A DNA stretch of 64,000 nucleotides from JANMES01 sp038329865 (GTDB lineage: Bacteria > Planctomycetota > Phycisphaerae > Tepidisphaerales > Tepidisphaeraceae), in the NCBI GenBank assembly GCA_038329865.1, contig JBBQNK010000004.1:1-64000 (forward strand), given 5' to 3'. Each line of letters begins with the position of its first letter. Positions within the stretch are counted from its first letter, which is position 1. The notes beneath the pieces are model-generated. The model did no database searches, had not been told where the DNA came from, and saw only the letters and a list, made by a program, of their open reading frames with translations. Positions 1-7,888 of this stretch are shown piece after piece. The translations under genes were made by a program, and so were the position numbers.

Positions 1-1
1 C

Positions 2-175
2 AGTGCCTGGCGGTGCAACCCGCCGCTGCGTCGATTCGCCGAACGCCTCAAAGCCGCCGGCAAGCCGTTCAAAGTCGTCATCACCGCCGTCATGCGGAAG
101 CTCTTGACGATCCTCAATGTCCTCATCAGGGAGAACCGACCGTGGCGAAACGAAATCATTCCTCAAAACACTTGA
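2..175 (+). pseudogene. IS110-family transposase, C-terminal end only
   Basis: The first 57 codons of the window, read from base 2 to a TGA at 173-175, match the C-terminal end of IS110/IS1111-type transposases. The residues NPPLRRFAERLKAAGKPFK are followed by VITAVMRKLLTILNVLIREN and a short tail. That helical segment with the TAVMRKLL motif is highly conserved in the transposase_20 domain of the family, which uses a DEDD-type catalytic site located upstream of the window. Whether the element is complete cannot be judged because its 5' part lies outside. No clear terminal inverted repeat is visible after the stop, as expected for IS110 elements, which often lack them. Confidence 0.8.
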
Positions 176-229
176 AATTAAACACAGCCGCTTTTCGGTT
201 CCTATTTCAACTCGTGAAGGACTAATCCC

Positions 230-1390
230 ATGACGAACCATTCATCGCCTGACGCAGCGTCGGGATCATCCGCCGCCGAGATCGACTGGTCCGCCCGGGC
301 GGCCGAGGATGCCAGGCACGACGTCATCACGACCGTCTTCGAAGGAATATCGCCCAACAAAATGGCCTGCCACACCATGATCCGCCCCATGCCCGACGGG
401 TCGTGGGTGATGTTCATGTTCGGCGGCGGCGACATGGAACCGATGCCTGAAAACCGAGTCATTCATAGCCGCAGCACCGATGCGGGTAAAACCTGGACTC
501 AGGTGGAGCCCGTCAAACTTGAAATTCCGCCCGGAGCGGGTCAGACCACGTTGAACGCCGAAGTCATGATGCATCGCGGCCGCGCCACGATGTTCGTGAT
601 AACGCATGACGGAACGTTCGCCAATTGGCGGCAATGGATGACGCACAGTGATGATTCCTGTCATACGTGGTCCAGCCTGGAACCGGCCCCGGGCAACGCC
701 CATTTCTACACCTTAATCTGGGGTCACATCGTGACTCGTGACGGGCAGCTGATGCTGCCGTTTCAGCGTTACCTGTTCACCGATACCTCGTCGACCCGGA
801 TCCCCGATGGGCGGAACGTCACAACCCCGCGAAACCCGCGCAACGGCGTCCTGATCAGCGCCGATGACGGCAAAACGTGGACGACGCACGGATCGATCCG
901 CATTTCGCCAAACGACGGCTATCACGGGTGGGCTGAGAACAACATCGTCGAACTCGCCGACGGGACGATTGCGATGATCATCCGGAACGACCACACCGGC
1001 GTGATGTATTCCGCCGTCTCCACCGACGGCGGCCTGACTTGGCCGGCAATGGCGACGCCCACCGACATTCCGAACCCCGGAACGCGAGCGACGATGTATT
1101 CACTTGGCGGCGATGTCGTGGCGTTACTGAATGACCCTAACCCCACTCCGCCGGGCACGCCGCCGCACATGCCGAATCGAAAGCCTCTATCGCTCTGGAT
1201 CAGCTTCGAAGGGATGAAGACTTGGCCGTACCAACGCGTCCTGGTCGCACACTCTGCTTACGGCCCGGGCGGCGGCTTGAGTTACCCGGACAGCTTCGTG
1301 AGTGAAGATCGCAAATACCTTCACTTCGCCTTCGACGACAACCGCCGCCGCGCCGTATACGTCGGGGCACGGCTGCCGACGTTGCCTTGA
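230..1390 (+). CDS. Sialidase-like (BNR/Asp-box) beta-propeller protein
   Basis: 386 residues. Four Asp-box motifs (S-x-D-x-G-x-T-W type) recur: STDAGKTW near residue 82, SDDSCHTW near 139, SADDGKTW near 209 and STDGGLTW near 263. They mark blades of a six-bladed sialidase/neuraminidase fold. This family cleaves sialic acid or other terminal sugars, or acts as a non-catalytic glycan-binding propeller. No signal peptide is visible at the chosen ATG, which follows GAAGGA with about 8 bases of spacing. It may therefore be cytoplasmic, or the true export signal may be absent. It lies directly behind the IS110 remnant and ahead of a broken WD40 gene, so this end looks rearranged. Exact substrate cannot be inferred. 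Confidence 0.85.
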   Translation: MTNHSSPDAASGSSAAEIDWSARAAEDARHDVITTVFEGISPNKMACHTMIRPMPDGSWVMFMFGGGDMEPMPENRVIHSRSTDAGKTWTQVEPVKLEIPPGAGQTTLNAEVMMHRGRATMFVITHDGTFANWRQWMTHSDDSCHTWSSLEPAPGNAHFYTLIWGHIVTRDGQLMLPFQRYLFTDTSSTRIPDGRNVTTPRNPRNGVLISADDGKTWTTHGSIRISPNDGYHGWAENNIVELADGTIAMIIRNDHTGVMYSAVSTDGGLTWPAMATPTDIPNPGTRATMYSLGGDVVALLNDPNPTPPGTPPHMPNRKPLSLWISFEGMKTWPYQRVLVAHSAYGPGGGLSYPDSFVSEDRKYLHFAFDDNRRRAVYVGARLPTLP

Positions 1391-1391
1391 C

Positions 1392-1942
1392 GATGCCCGT
1401 AAGGTGACGACAGTGAGCCCGGGCGGGCGGTACGTCGCGACGGCGGCGAGGAGCGGTGTGGTGTCTACGATCTGAAGGACGGAACCATCGCCGGTCAGGC
1501 CATTCCGCCGGGCGCGAGAGGCGACCAAGGCCCACCGCACGCCTGCAAGGGGATCGCTTTTTCGCGCGACGGCTCGCAACTGGCCGCTATCTTTATCGAC
1601 CAGGGTGACGGGAAAGGGACGCGCGCGCTCAGCTGGGAGATCAGCAGCGGCCACCTCAAGATGGATGCGATTAAAGTTCCCCTCCGGATTCCATTGATAG
1701 AGGATCGTCACCGGTACATCGAATTTTTTGACGACGGTGCGCACGTTCACTGTCACGGCGCGGTACTGGAAAGCAAAACGGGAGCCGTGGTGGCCACGGT
1801 GCCGGCACCGGCCTCCGGCTTTCTCGACAGCACATTTCTATTCGCGTTCGGCAAGGACCAGCTGGTGACGGTGACCGGCAGCGGCCCGACGAAAGCGATC
1901 GAATCCAAGGCGATGAAGTTCGATCCCGCGCCCGCCAAGTGA
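1392..1942 (+). pseudogene. WD40/PQQ-type propeller protein remnant, 5'-truncated and frameshifted
   Basis: Conceptual translation from 1392 reads ARKVTTVSPGGRYVATAARS, a typical WD40 blade, then hits a stop near 1473. After a one-base deletion around 1462-1468 (GTGGTGTCTAC where GTGGTGGTCTAC would keep frame) the blade continues as VVYDLKDGTIAGQ and then IAFSRDGSQLAAIF through to FDPAPAK and a TGA at 1940-1942. Blade signatures (SPGGRYVAT, SRDGSQLAA) are the kind seen in planctomycete WD40 proteins. There is no start codon or N-terminus in reach: the upstream sialidase gene ends at 1390. It is read as the 3' remnant of a larger gene lost during rearrangement. A sequencing error could explain the frameshift but not the missing 5' end. 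Confidence 0.65.
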
Positions 1943-2050
1943 GTCGGGTGATTCGACCGGAGCGGAAACGGTCACTACTGACAAATTGTCTGATCTTCCC
2001 CATCGCCGCTGTTTTTCTCGACGCTGTTTTCGAGTTCCCACCCGTTCTGA

Positions 2051-2407
2051 CTAATGCTTCGTAAAAAAAGTGATCTGAAATCCCTCCGGATCGCTGATGC
2101 AAAACGAGGTGTCGCCCCAACTGTTATCGCGGAGGACGTGAACAATCGGCTGCGTGCTTTTCATCTCTTCCCACAGGGCACGAACATCCGCCACTTCCCA
2201 CGACACGTCCGCCCCGGCGACGGGAACGTGATCCGCCGGCGGCGACAACAGTTCAAGCACCGTGCCGGCCACCTGAAACATCACGCCTTTGCTCGTGGCC
2301 GTATCCCAGTCGCGGATCATCGGCAGGCCGAGCGTGATTTCATAAAACGCCCGCACCTTGCGAAAGTCCTTCGGATAAAGTTTCAGCCGAAATTCAGTGA
2401 CGTACAT
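2051..2407 (-). CDS. VOC-superfamily (glyoxalase/bleomycin-resistance-like) protein
   Basis: 118 residues, the size of a single-domain VOC protein. It opens with FRLKLYPKDFRKVRAFYEIT, the first beta-alpha unit of the fold in which substrate-binding strands pair. It ends with the standard SDPEGFQITFF strand containing the usual metal-ligand glutamate region; here the position corresponding to the common Glu ligand is Gln (FQITFF), so metal binding may be altered. Family members include glyoxalase I, dioxygenases and antibiotic-binding proteins, and no specific activity can be assigned. It is transcribed on the minus strand just downstream of the amidotransferase-like gene at 2448 with a 40-base gap, so the two may be co-transcribed. 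Confidence 0.8.
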   Translation of the reverse strand: MYVTEFRLKLYPKDFRKVRAFYEITLGLPMIRDWDTATSKGVMFQVAGTVLELLSPPADHVPVAGADVSWEVADVRALWEEMKSTQPIVHVLRDNSWGDTSFCISDPEGFQITFFTKH

Positions 2408-2447
2408 GGCGGTATCGTAACAATGGAAGGATCGGGAGAGAGGCAGT

Positions 2448-3764
2448 TTATTCCACCGCCACGTTCAGCGAATACTTCGCCCCGTTCAGCACCGCGTGCT
2501 TGCCGTGCACGGCAATGAAGTACGTCGCGGCATGCGTGGCGGGGACAATGATCCGCTCGTCGGTCAGGCCGGTGTTCGTGGATTGGTCGTCGTGCTTGGC
2601 GAACGTCGGCGGGAGATTTTCTCGTAAGTAGAGGTCGCAATTTTCGTCGAGGCCGGTCAGCGTGATCGTCAGCTTTTTGCCGGCGTCTACTTTCACCGAA
2701 AAATATTGCACCTGATCGTCGCCGCTCACGCCTTGCACCGGTTGGCCGGGTTGGATGACGTGAGTCGTCACTTCGTACTCGTGATCGAGCGCGTACGTCG
2801 CCATCGCGAGGAGGAACGCGGGGTGGTTCACTTCCGGATGGCCGGTGGTGATGACGCAGCGGCCGGCTAGGGGATTGTCCTTCGGGCGATACGCGATGAG
2901 GAACCAGTTGCCAGGCAACTCGGGCATGCCGCCGCCTTCGTACTTGCCGAGGTACTCGGTGTCGGGGATTTTATCCTGCGGGCCGAGCGGGCCGCCGTTG
3001 AAGTACATGTTTTTGAGCGTGCCGCCGTCGGTCGCTTTGAAGAGCGGGTGGTCTTTCATCGCCGGATCGAAGATCACATCGGGCAGCGGGCGCTGCATCG
3101 ATGGGCCGAGCTCTTTGATCTTGCCGGGCCAGAGGCCCCAGTCGGCGTAGAGGGATTTCTTCACATCGAACCCGCTGGCGGCGGCGAAGCAGCCGGCGCA
3201 CGCGCCGACGTAATTCATCCCGCTCTTGAACGCCGCCTGCGGAACTTTTCGCGCTTCGACGAATTTGCCGCGCTCGGCGACGGCGGCGTCGCGCGTGATT
3301 TTACTGATCCCCGCGATCTCGCACATGCTGTTGAACGCGTTGCCGCCGGCCAACATCAGCAGGCGAACGCGGGCGGTGCCGTCGGGGTATGCGAGGATGC
3401 CGTTGGCGTCGTCGTCGCTCGGCTGAAGGCTTTCCTTGCCGATCTCGAGGTAAGGCCGACCGGCTTTTTCCGCGAGCGCTGAACCGACGTGGACGAAGTT
3501 TTTGCTCCGCTGCGCCGCCGGCCCGGTGAAGTAGACGACGGCAGGCCCGCCGCCTTGCCACCAGGGGCCGAGGATTTTTCCATCGACTATGTGGAAGTCG
3601 CCGTCAGGCCCTCGCCACGTTGAAGGCTGCGCCGGGCGTGTCGACGGTGGGGCGGCGATGCTCGCCGGGCGCGTCGCCTGCGCGCGAGCGACCGCCGGTG
3701 CGAACACCATCAAGACGAAAAGGCTCGCCAGGAAGTTGCCGACGCGAAATGCTCGAAAATTCAT
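2448..3764 (-). CDS. Secreted BPL-N-like amidotransferase-fold protein with PPC domain
   Basis: 438 residues. Residues 1-29 form a signal peptide (basic start, hydrophobic LASLFVLMVFAPAVA, cut after ARA). The middle region contains YVGACAGCFAAASG, the nucleophile-elbow-like turn of the class I glutamine amidotransferase/BPL_N (biotin-protein ligase N-terminal) family, preceded by LLMLAGGNAFNSM and followed by an IAYRPKDNPLAGRCVITTGHPE segment with the His-Pro-Glu typical of these folds. The last 90 residues (VQYFSVKVDAGKKLTITLTG, then DLYLRENLPPT) match a bacterial pre-peptidase C-terminal (PPC) domain, common on secreted planctomycete proteins. The role is unknown. The BPL_N assignment is by family resemblance only. 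Confidence 0.75.
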   Translation of the reverse strand: MNFRAFRVGNFLASLFVLMVFAPAVARAQATRPASIAAPPSTRPAQPSTWRGPDGDFHIVDGKILGPWWQGGGPAVVYFTGPAAQRSKNFVHVGSALAEKAGRPYLEIGKESLQPSDDDANGILAYPDGTARVRLLMLAGGNAFNSMCEIAGISKITRDAAVAERGKFVEARKVPQAAFKSGMNYVGACAGCFAAASGFDVKKSLYADWGLWPGKIKELGPSMQRPLPDVIFDPAMKDHPLFKATDGGTLKNMYFNGGPLGPQDKIPDTEYLGKYEGGGMPELPGNWFLIAYRPKDNPLAGRCVITTGHPEVNHPAFLLAMATYALDHEYEVTTHVIQPGQPVQGVSGDDQVQYFSVKVDAGKKLTITLTGLDENCDLYLRENLPPTFAKHDDQSTNTGLTDERIIVPATHAATYFIAVHGKHAVLNGAKYSLNVAVE

Positions 3765-3952
3765 CGCCCGAACCCCGTGCCGATCATCGATCTGCCGTCC
3801 AACAGCGTAGCCATGATGCGCGACGACGATCAGGCGAGCAACTGGGCTCTAAATGATCGTGGAATGCAGAGTCCAAAAAAAGCGGATCCGCGCGAAGGAA
3901 AGAATTCGTGTGGATCCGCCTCATTAGGAGTCCAGTGTTAACCAGATCGGGT

Positions 3953-4762
3953 TTACCAGATCGAAAAATTCGTCCGGCGTGAGGTGTTGATCTCATCGCC
4001 GCTGGTTAACGATTCAACGTGGCCGTCGACGAACAGGAAGTTGCCCCGCCGGGCGGTCGGGCTGCCGTGGCGGAAGGAGTAGACGCCACCGGCGCCGGCC
4101 CAGAGCGGGTAGGCGGCCGTGTCACCCAGGTGCCAGGTGGTGAACGCGTCGTTATAGGGGAACTTGGCGCCGAAGGTGTCGTTGGCGCGCTCGTGTTCAA
4201 TGACGAGGAACTTCATCGACGGCGAGCGGAATTTCGTCAGCTTCGCGCCGTAACGATAGAAGGTGTAGAACGACTCGATCGAAGTCGGCGGATTGACGAT
4301 TCGGCCGTACTGCCCGGCGGGGTACGTGGCGGTGATCTGGCCGCCGGTGGCGTTGGTGCTCATCGCCCAGCCGCGCCCGTAAGAGGCGTTGCCGACGAAG
4401 TCCGGGCAAGCCAGGCTCTTGCCGTCGTACGCGCCCATGTTGATGCGCATTCCCTTGGCGTTGTAGCGAGGCGCTTTAAAGATTTCGCGGCTGAGAATCG
4501 CCGACCATGCCACGCTGCTGGGCTCTGAGGCGCTGCCCGGAGCGCGCTGGTTGTGAAGATCCGCGAACTGCCGGATCGTCATGCCGATCTGCCGCATGTT
4601 GGAGGCGCACGTAACGGAATTCGCGGCTTCCTTGGCCTTGTTGAGGGCCGGGAGAAGGATCGATATCAGTACTGCAATGATACCAACGACAACCAAAAGT
4701 TCGACCAGGGTAAAGCCGCGCCTTGGGCCGCGACGACGACATGACATGTCCTGCTCGCTCAT
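3953..4762 (-). CDS. Type IV prepilin-like protein (type II secretion pseudopilin, planctomycete H-x-DG type)
   Basis: 269 residues. After a short basic leader (RRRGPRRG) comes the prepilin peptidase site G-FTLVELLVVVGIIAVLIS with the conserved Glu at +5, then a long N-terminal helix ending in LPALNKAKEAANSVTCASNM. The C-terminus carries GNFLFVDGHVESL, the motif shared by the very large planctomycete family of DUF1559-like/H-x9-DG pseudopilins. The protein would be processed by PilD-type peptidase, N-methylated and assembled in the envelope. The ATG is chosen because it follows GCGGAGG with five bases of spacing. No secretion genes are adjacent, as is usual for these abundant orphan pseudopilins. 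Confidence 0.9.
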   Translation of the reverse strand: MSEQDMSCRRRGPRRGFTLVELLVVVGIIAVLISILLPALNKAKEAANSVTCASNMRQIGMTIRQFADLHNQRAPGSASEPSSVAWSAILSREIFKAPRYNAKGMRINMGAYDGKSLACPDFVGNASYGRGWAMSTNATGGQITATYPAGQYGRIVNPPTSIESFYTFYRYGAKLTKFRSPSMKFLVIEHERANDTFGAKFPYNDAFTTWHLGDTAAYPLWAGAGGVYSFRHGSPTARRGNFLFVDGHVESLTSGDEINTSRRTNFSIW

Positions 4763-5135
4763 GAGAACCTCCGCGGGGTGAGTGGAATAGGTTGTTCAGA
4801 TCAGGCAATTAAAAGGCGATTCGCAGAATCGACGATACCACTAAAGGCCCTCGCGGCCTTGCCCAAACTCAGCTTGCCTGCTTGTACCGAGCTCCGACTT
4901 GAAGTGACACTCTATTTTACCCCGTGGCTTAACGTTATCAAACGATATTTTCCGGACATCCCGACAGAAAAAAATTGTCGAAAAAATTTTCCGTGGATGA
5001 TCGGCCCTGACGCGCGCCAAAAGGCGAAAATGAAAATATATTTGCATTTTTTCGACCTCAAAAAATATTTTTTTAAGCCAATTTTTATCTCAACAGTCTC
5101 CCAATTTCGATTCCGGGCAGTCCAATGAACGATGC
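4763..5135. other. Gene-free, partly AT-rich interval between divergent units
   Basis: No coding sequence is supported here. A small palindrome, AAGGCC-ctcgc-GGCCTT, lies at about 4846-4862. From roughly 4910 to 5110 the DNA becomes strikingly AT-rich with A and T runs, which fits a promoter region for the minus-strand prepilin gene and the plus-strand RNA/PilZ unit. No confident -35/-10 pair for the prepilin was found. Confidence 0.5.
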
Positions 5136-5141
5136 TATAGT
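5136..5141 (+). promoter_or_regulatory. Candidate -10 element for the structured RNA
   Basis: TATAGT matches five of six bases of the sigma70 -10 consensus and sits about 8-12 bases before the first base of the proposed RNA. The -35 region is weak (no better than three matches at 16-19 bp), so this is only a candidate. Confidence 0.35.
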
Positions 5142-5148
5142 AGCATTA

Positions 5149-5388
5149 AAGCGGGTTGCTCCAAAAGTCGCAATCGTCCGGCCCGGCTGTCGAGCGAGTC
5201 GCAACTGTGGAGATTAGAACGTGCGGTGACCCATGACACTCGGCCGGCAATCGGCTGGGTCTGGCTTACGGCCTGATCGGGGACAAGAGGCGGGCACGGC
5301 CGTTGAGCCGGGAAGAGCTGGTCGATTCTCGTGCCGATTCGGCCGGAAATCTCGGTGCGAAGCACCACGCAACCCCACGGGGGTTTTT
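5149..5388 (+). ncRNA. Candidate structured RNA or riboswitch-like leader ending in an intrinsic terminator
   Basis: About 240 bases carrying several perfect stems: GACCCA/TGGGTC (5228-5233 with 5256-5261, enclosing GCCG/CGGC), GGCACG/CGTGCC (5293-5298 with 5330-5335) and GGTGC-gaa-GCACC (5354-5366). GGGTTGC at 5153-5159 can pair with GCAACCC at 5369-5375, but those same bases form the terminator stem at 5371-5388. The two folds therefore exclude each other, the layout of a transcription attenuator. No known RNA family (6S, SRP, tmRNA, RNase P, GEMM c-di-GMP) was recognised by eye. It could be an independent small RNA or the leader of the PilZ gene at 5482. Confidence 0.45.
5371..5388 (+). 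terminator. Intrinsic terminator
   Basis: AACCCC-acg-GGGGTT followed by TTT gives a six-base-pair GC-rich stem with a triloop and a run of five T. It ends the proposed RNA 94 bases before the PilZ start codon. Confidence 0.6.
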
Positions 5389-5481
5389 ATCGGTCGTTGC
5401 CCTCAGGGTCGTTTGCTTTCCCCCAATTTGTATTCGACAACACCTGTGAGCCGCACCGTCGCGGCCGGAGGAATCGCGCTC

Positions 5482-6993
5482 GTGGAACTGACCGAAACAC
5501 AATTTGTCGAAATCGTCGGCGTCCAGGCTGATGATTCCACGTACGCCGAAGGCGACGACCGTCGCCAGCACGGGCGTGCGTTGTTCGGCAGTCGGGCGCG
5601 GATCTTTCCGCTCATCGACGGCGCGGGCGGCAACGGTTGCCCGGTGTTGATCCGCGATATCTCGCCCGCCAGTGTGGGCTTCATGTTCGAAGAAGAGCTG
5701 GCCGTCGGCGATGAATTCATCGTACAAATCCCGCGGCAGGACGGCACGCTGATCACCATCCAGTGCATGGTGCACCGCTGCGAGCCCGGCGGCACGGGCC
5801 TGGTGCAGTGGGTCATCGGCGCGACGTTCGAACTCGTGCTCGACACCGAGCAGTGGCAGAGCACGCGCCCGGAAGTGCCTGCGAGCGAACGCGGATCGAT
5901 GCACTTCGCGCCGACCGCACCGGCTCCCACGACGAAAGACGAACGCAACGCCGACCGCTGCCTGCCGACGCCCAGCCGCTGGAAAAATCTCGCCTGGCTG
6001 ACGAAGTGGGACCGGTCGTCCTCGAAAATCCGCAATCGCCTGAAGCGAAACGAATCGCCCGCTGCCGCCGAGTGCCCGGCCGTCGTCAAGGCGACACCCG
6101 CCAAGCCGGGCAAGCCCGCGACGAAGGCGGCATCAACCACGGTGAAAGCGGAAGCGAGCACCAAGCCCGCGAACGAACCGGCCGTCGAATCACCAGCCGT
6201 TGAGATTGAACCCACGCCGATCAGCGAAGCAGCGATGGCGGCGCGGCCGTCGTTGTTCCTCGCGCCGGGCGCTGAGCCGGTCGAAATCAAAATTCCGGCC
6301 GCGCCGCCGGAGATTAAAAAACCCGCGCCGCAAAATCTTCCGCTGAACAAGCCGCTCCCGCCGCTGGCGATGACCGCCGAAACCCAGCAGGCTCCCGCGG
6401 TTCAATCCGCCGCCGAAGCACCCGCGATGACGCCGGCCGCTTCTCCGATCGTGCCCGCCATCACCACCGCGATTCCGCAAGCGGCCGCGATCGAAGCGAC
6501 AAACGCGTCACAGCCCGCCGCGGTTTCCGCGACGGAGATCGCTCCCGCAGTAGCTACGATCGCTTCTCAGCCCGCGGTTGTATCACCGACGCCGGTCGAT
6601 CCGATCCCGCCGCTGGCGGTAACGATCGCGGCCCAACCGGCTGTTGTGGCGACAACGCCAGTCAATCCGATCCCGTCGTTGATGCCGGTCGCGGCTTCGC
6701 AGGTCGTCGCTCAAGCTTTGCCGGCCGATGCGAATCGCGCTGCACCGGCAGCCACCGCAGCGTCCGTCGCGCCGGTTGCTGCACCGGCCGTGGTTGTTTC
6801 GCCGGCGGAGTTGTCGGGCGTGTCGTGCGTGTGGGTGACGATGTCGAGCGTGGAGATGTCCTTCGCGTTCCCTTCGTTCGCGAGCGATCGGCCGACGTTG
6901 TCGCTCCCGCTGGTCGCGCCGATCAGCAGCGGCAAGCCGCCGCGGAAGTCGGAGTCCGCCCGCCTGGTCCGCGGCCGCTCGCGGCGGTGGTAA
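5482..6993 (+). CDS. PilZ-domain protein with long Ala/Pro-rich C-terminal region
   Basis: 503 residues from the GTG at 5482, chosen because GGAGG (5467-5471) lies ten bases upstream and the in-frame sequence before it does not look coding. Residues about 25-120 form a PilZ domain: the RxxxR arm appears as RRQHGR and the second signature as RDISPASVGFMFEEE, where the sixth position is Ser rather than the usual Gly of DxSxxG. This may weaken c-di-GMP binding. The remaining ~350 residues are low complexity, rich in Ala, Pro, Thr, Val and Glu (repeated motifs such as PAVVSPTPVDPIPPLAVTIA and AQPAVVATTPVNPIPSLMPV), probably disordered and perhaps a spacer. The gene follows the structured RNA and terminator, hinting at leader control. 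Confidence 0.7.
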   Translation: MELTETQFVEIVGVQADDSTYAEGDDRRQHGRALFGSRARIFPLIDGAGGNGCPVLIRDISPASVGFMFEEELAVGDEFIVQIPRQDGTLITIQCMVHRCEPGGTGLVQWVIGATFELVLDTEQWQSTRPEVPASERGSMHFAPTAPAPTTKDERNADRCLPTPSRWKNLAWLTKWDRSSSKIRNRLKRNESPAAAECPAVVKATPAKPGKPATKAASTTVKAEASTKPANEPAVESPAVEIEPTPISEAAMAARPSLFLAPGAEPVEIKIPAAPPEIKKPAPQNLPLNKPLPPLAMTAETQQAPAVQSAAEAPAMTPAASPIVPAITTAIPQAAAIEATNASQPAAVSATEIAPAVATIASQPAVVSPTPVDPIPPLAVTIAAQPAVVATTPVNPIPSLMPVAASQVVAQALPADANRAAPAATAASVAPVAAPAVVVSPAELSGVSCVWVTMSSVEMSFAFPSFASDRPTLSLPLVAPISSGKPPRKSESARLVRGRSRRW

Positions 6994-7258
6994 GGGTTGC
7001 GAATCGGCGGTAGGGCAGGAAAGCCTGTGTGGCCGGCCGAAGAATGCAAAAGCACATGTGAGACTTTCCACGTTCACTTCTTCCACGTCACCATCATTCC
7101 AACGACTGCCGCCGCCATCACGGCCCGAACTTTTTGCCGGTCGATGTTGTTCACCGCTAAATTGCCTATTCATTTCACAGATTTTAATTCCCGTGACGTG
7201 ATTTCCCGTCGCGTGGCGAATCGTGGCAATCCGCGCGCGTCGTCCCTACAGTTCTTCG
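6994..7258. other. Intergenic gap without recognised content
   Basis: 265 bases. A short imperfect palindrome (GGCAGGAAAGCCTG near 7015) resembles a degraded piece of the dispersed GGACAGACATTCCTGTC repeat. Nothing else is supported. Confidence 0.4.
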
Positions 7259-7753
7259 ATGTTCTACCAGCTCACCGATCGATTCATCGTCAAAGCAGAC
7301 CCCGCCACCACGTGGAAGTTCTTCAGCGATGCGGGGAATCTGCCGCGGATCACGCCGACGTGGTTGTCGTTCGAGTCGCTCACGCCTGGGCCGATCGAGA
7401 TTGGGTTGGATACGGTGCTCGACTACCGGATCAAGTCCAACGGCGTGCCGATTCGGTGGCGGTCGCTCATCGTCGCTTGGGAGCCGATGCGGATGTTTAT
7501 CGACCTGCAGGTGCGCGGGCCGTACGCCGCGTGGTGCCATCGGCACACGTTCGAGCAAACGCCGGAAGGGGTGGAGTGCAGCGACCGAGTGATCTACAAA
7601 CTCCCCGGCGGTCCGGTGGGGCGGGTGGCGCATGCGCTGATGGTGAAGCGGCAGTTGACGGAAATCTTCGAGTACCGCCGAAAGATGATCACGGCAGAAC
7701 TGGGCTGGGTGCGGGCGGTGCAGGAGAAGGTGGAAGTTGGCCGCGTGCGATAG
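7259..7753 (+). CDS. SRPBCC (START-like) family protein
   Basis: 164 residues from the ATG at 7259; an in-frame ATG at 7223 would add 12 basic residues that do not fit the family start. The sequence begins FYQLTDRFIVKADPATTWKF and continues with LTPGPIEIGLDTVLDYRI and then WRSLIVAWEPMRMFIDLQVR. This is the alternating strand pattern of the polyketide cyclase/dehydrase branch of SRPBCC, which encloses a hydrophobic ligand pocket. Proteins of this exact length and start are often seen as cell-division-inhibitor-like or coenzyme Q-binding-like proteins, but no ligand can be assigned. No clear ribosome site precedes the ATG. Confidence 0.75.
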   Translation: MFYQLTDRFIVKADPATTWKFFSDAGNLPRITPTWLSFESLTPGPIEIGLDTVLDYRIKSNGVPIRWRSLIVAWEPMRMFIDLQVRGPYAAWCHRHTFEQTPEGVECSDRVIYKLPGGPVGRVAHALMVKRQLTEIFEYRRKMITAELGWVRAVQEKVEVGRVR

Positions 7754-7888
7754 ATTTGCAATCGGCATGAACGGCGACGTGCTCGCTCTTCAATTGCAAA
7801 TTGCAAATCAAAAACTACTCGTCTCTCGAGATATCTTCGGTCGACTCATCCGACGACTTCTCGGCCCCGCGCTTGGGAGGCGGGTTGG

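Noticed and set aside
5149..5388. 6S RNA, SRP RNA or c-di-GMP riboswitch
   Set aside because: None of the core words of these families (such as the SRP GGAAGG tetraloop region or the GEMM GGGCAAACC) was found; left as unassigned structured RNA.
5233..5481. N-terminal extension of the PilZ protein to an ATG at 5233
   Set aside because: The stretch contains RNA stems and an intrinsic terminator, and GTG 5482 has a proper GGAGG site.
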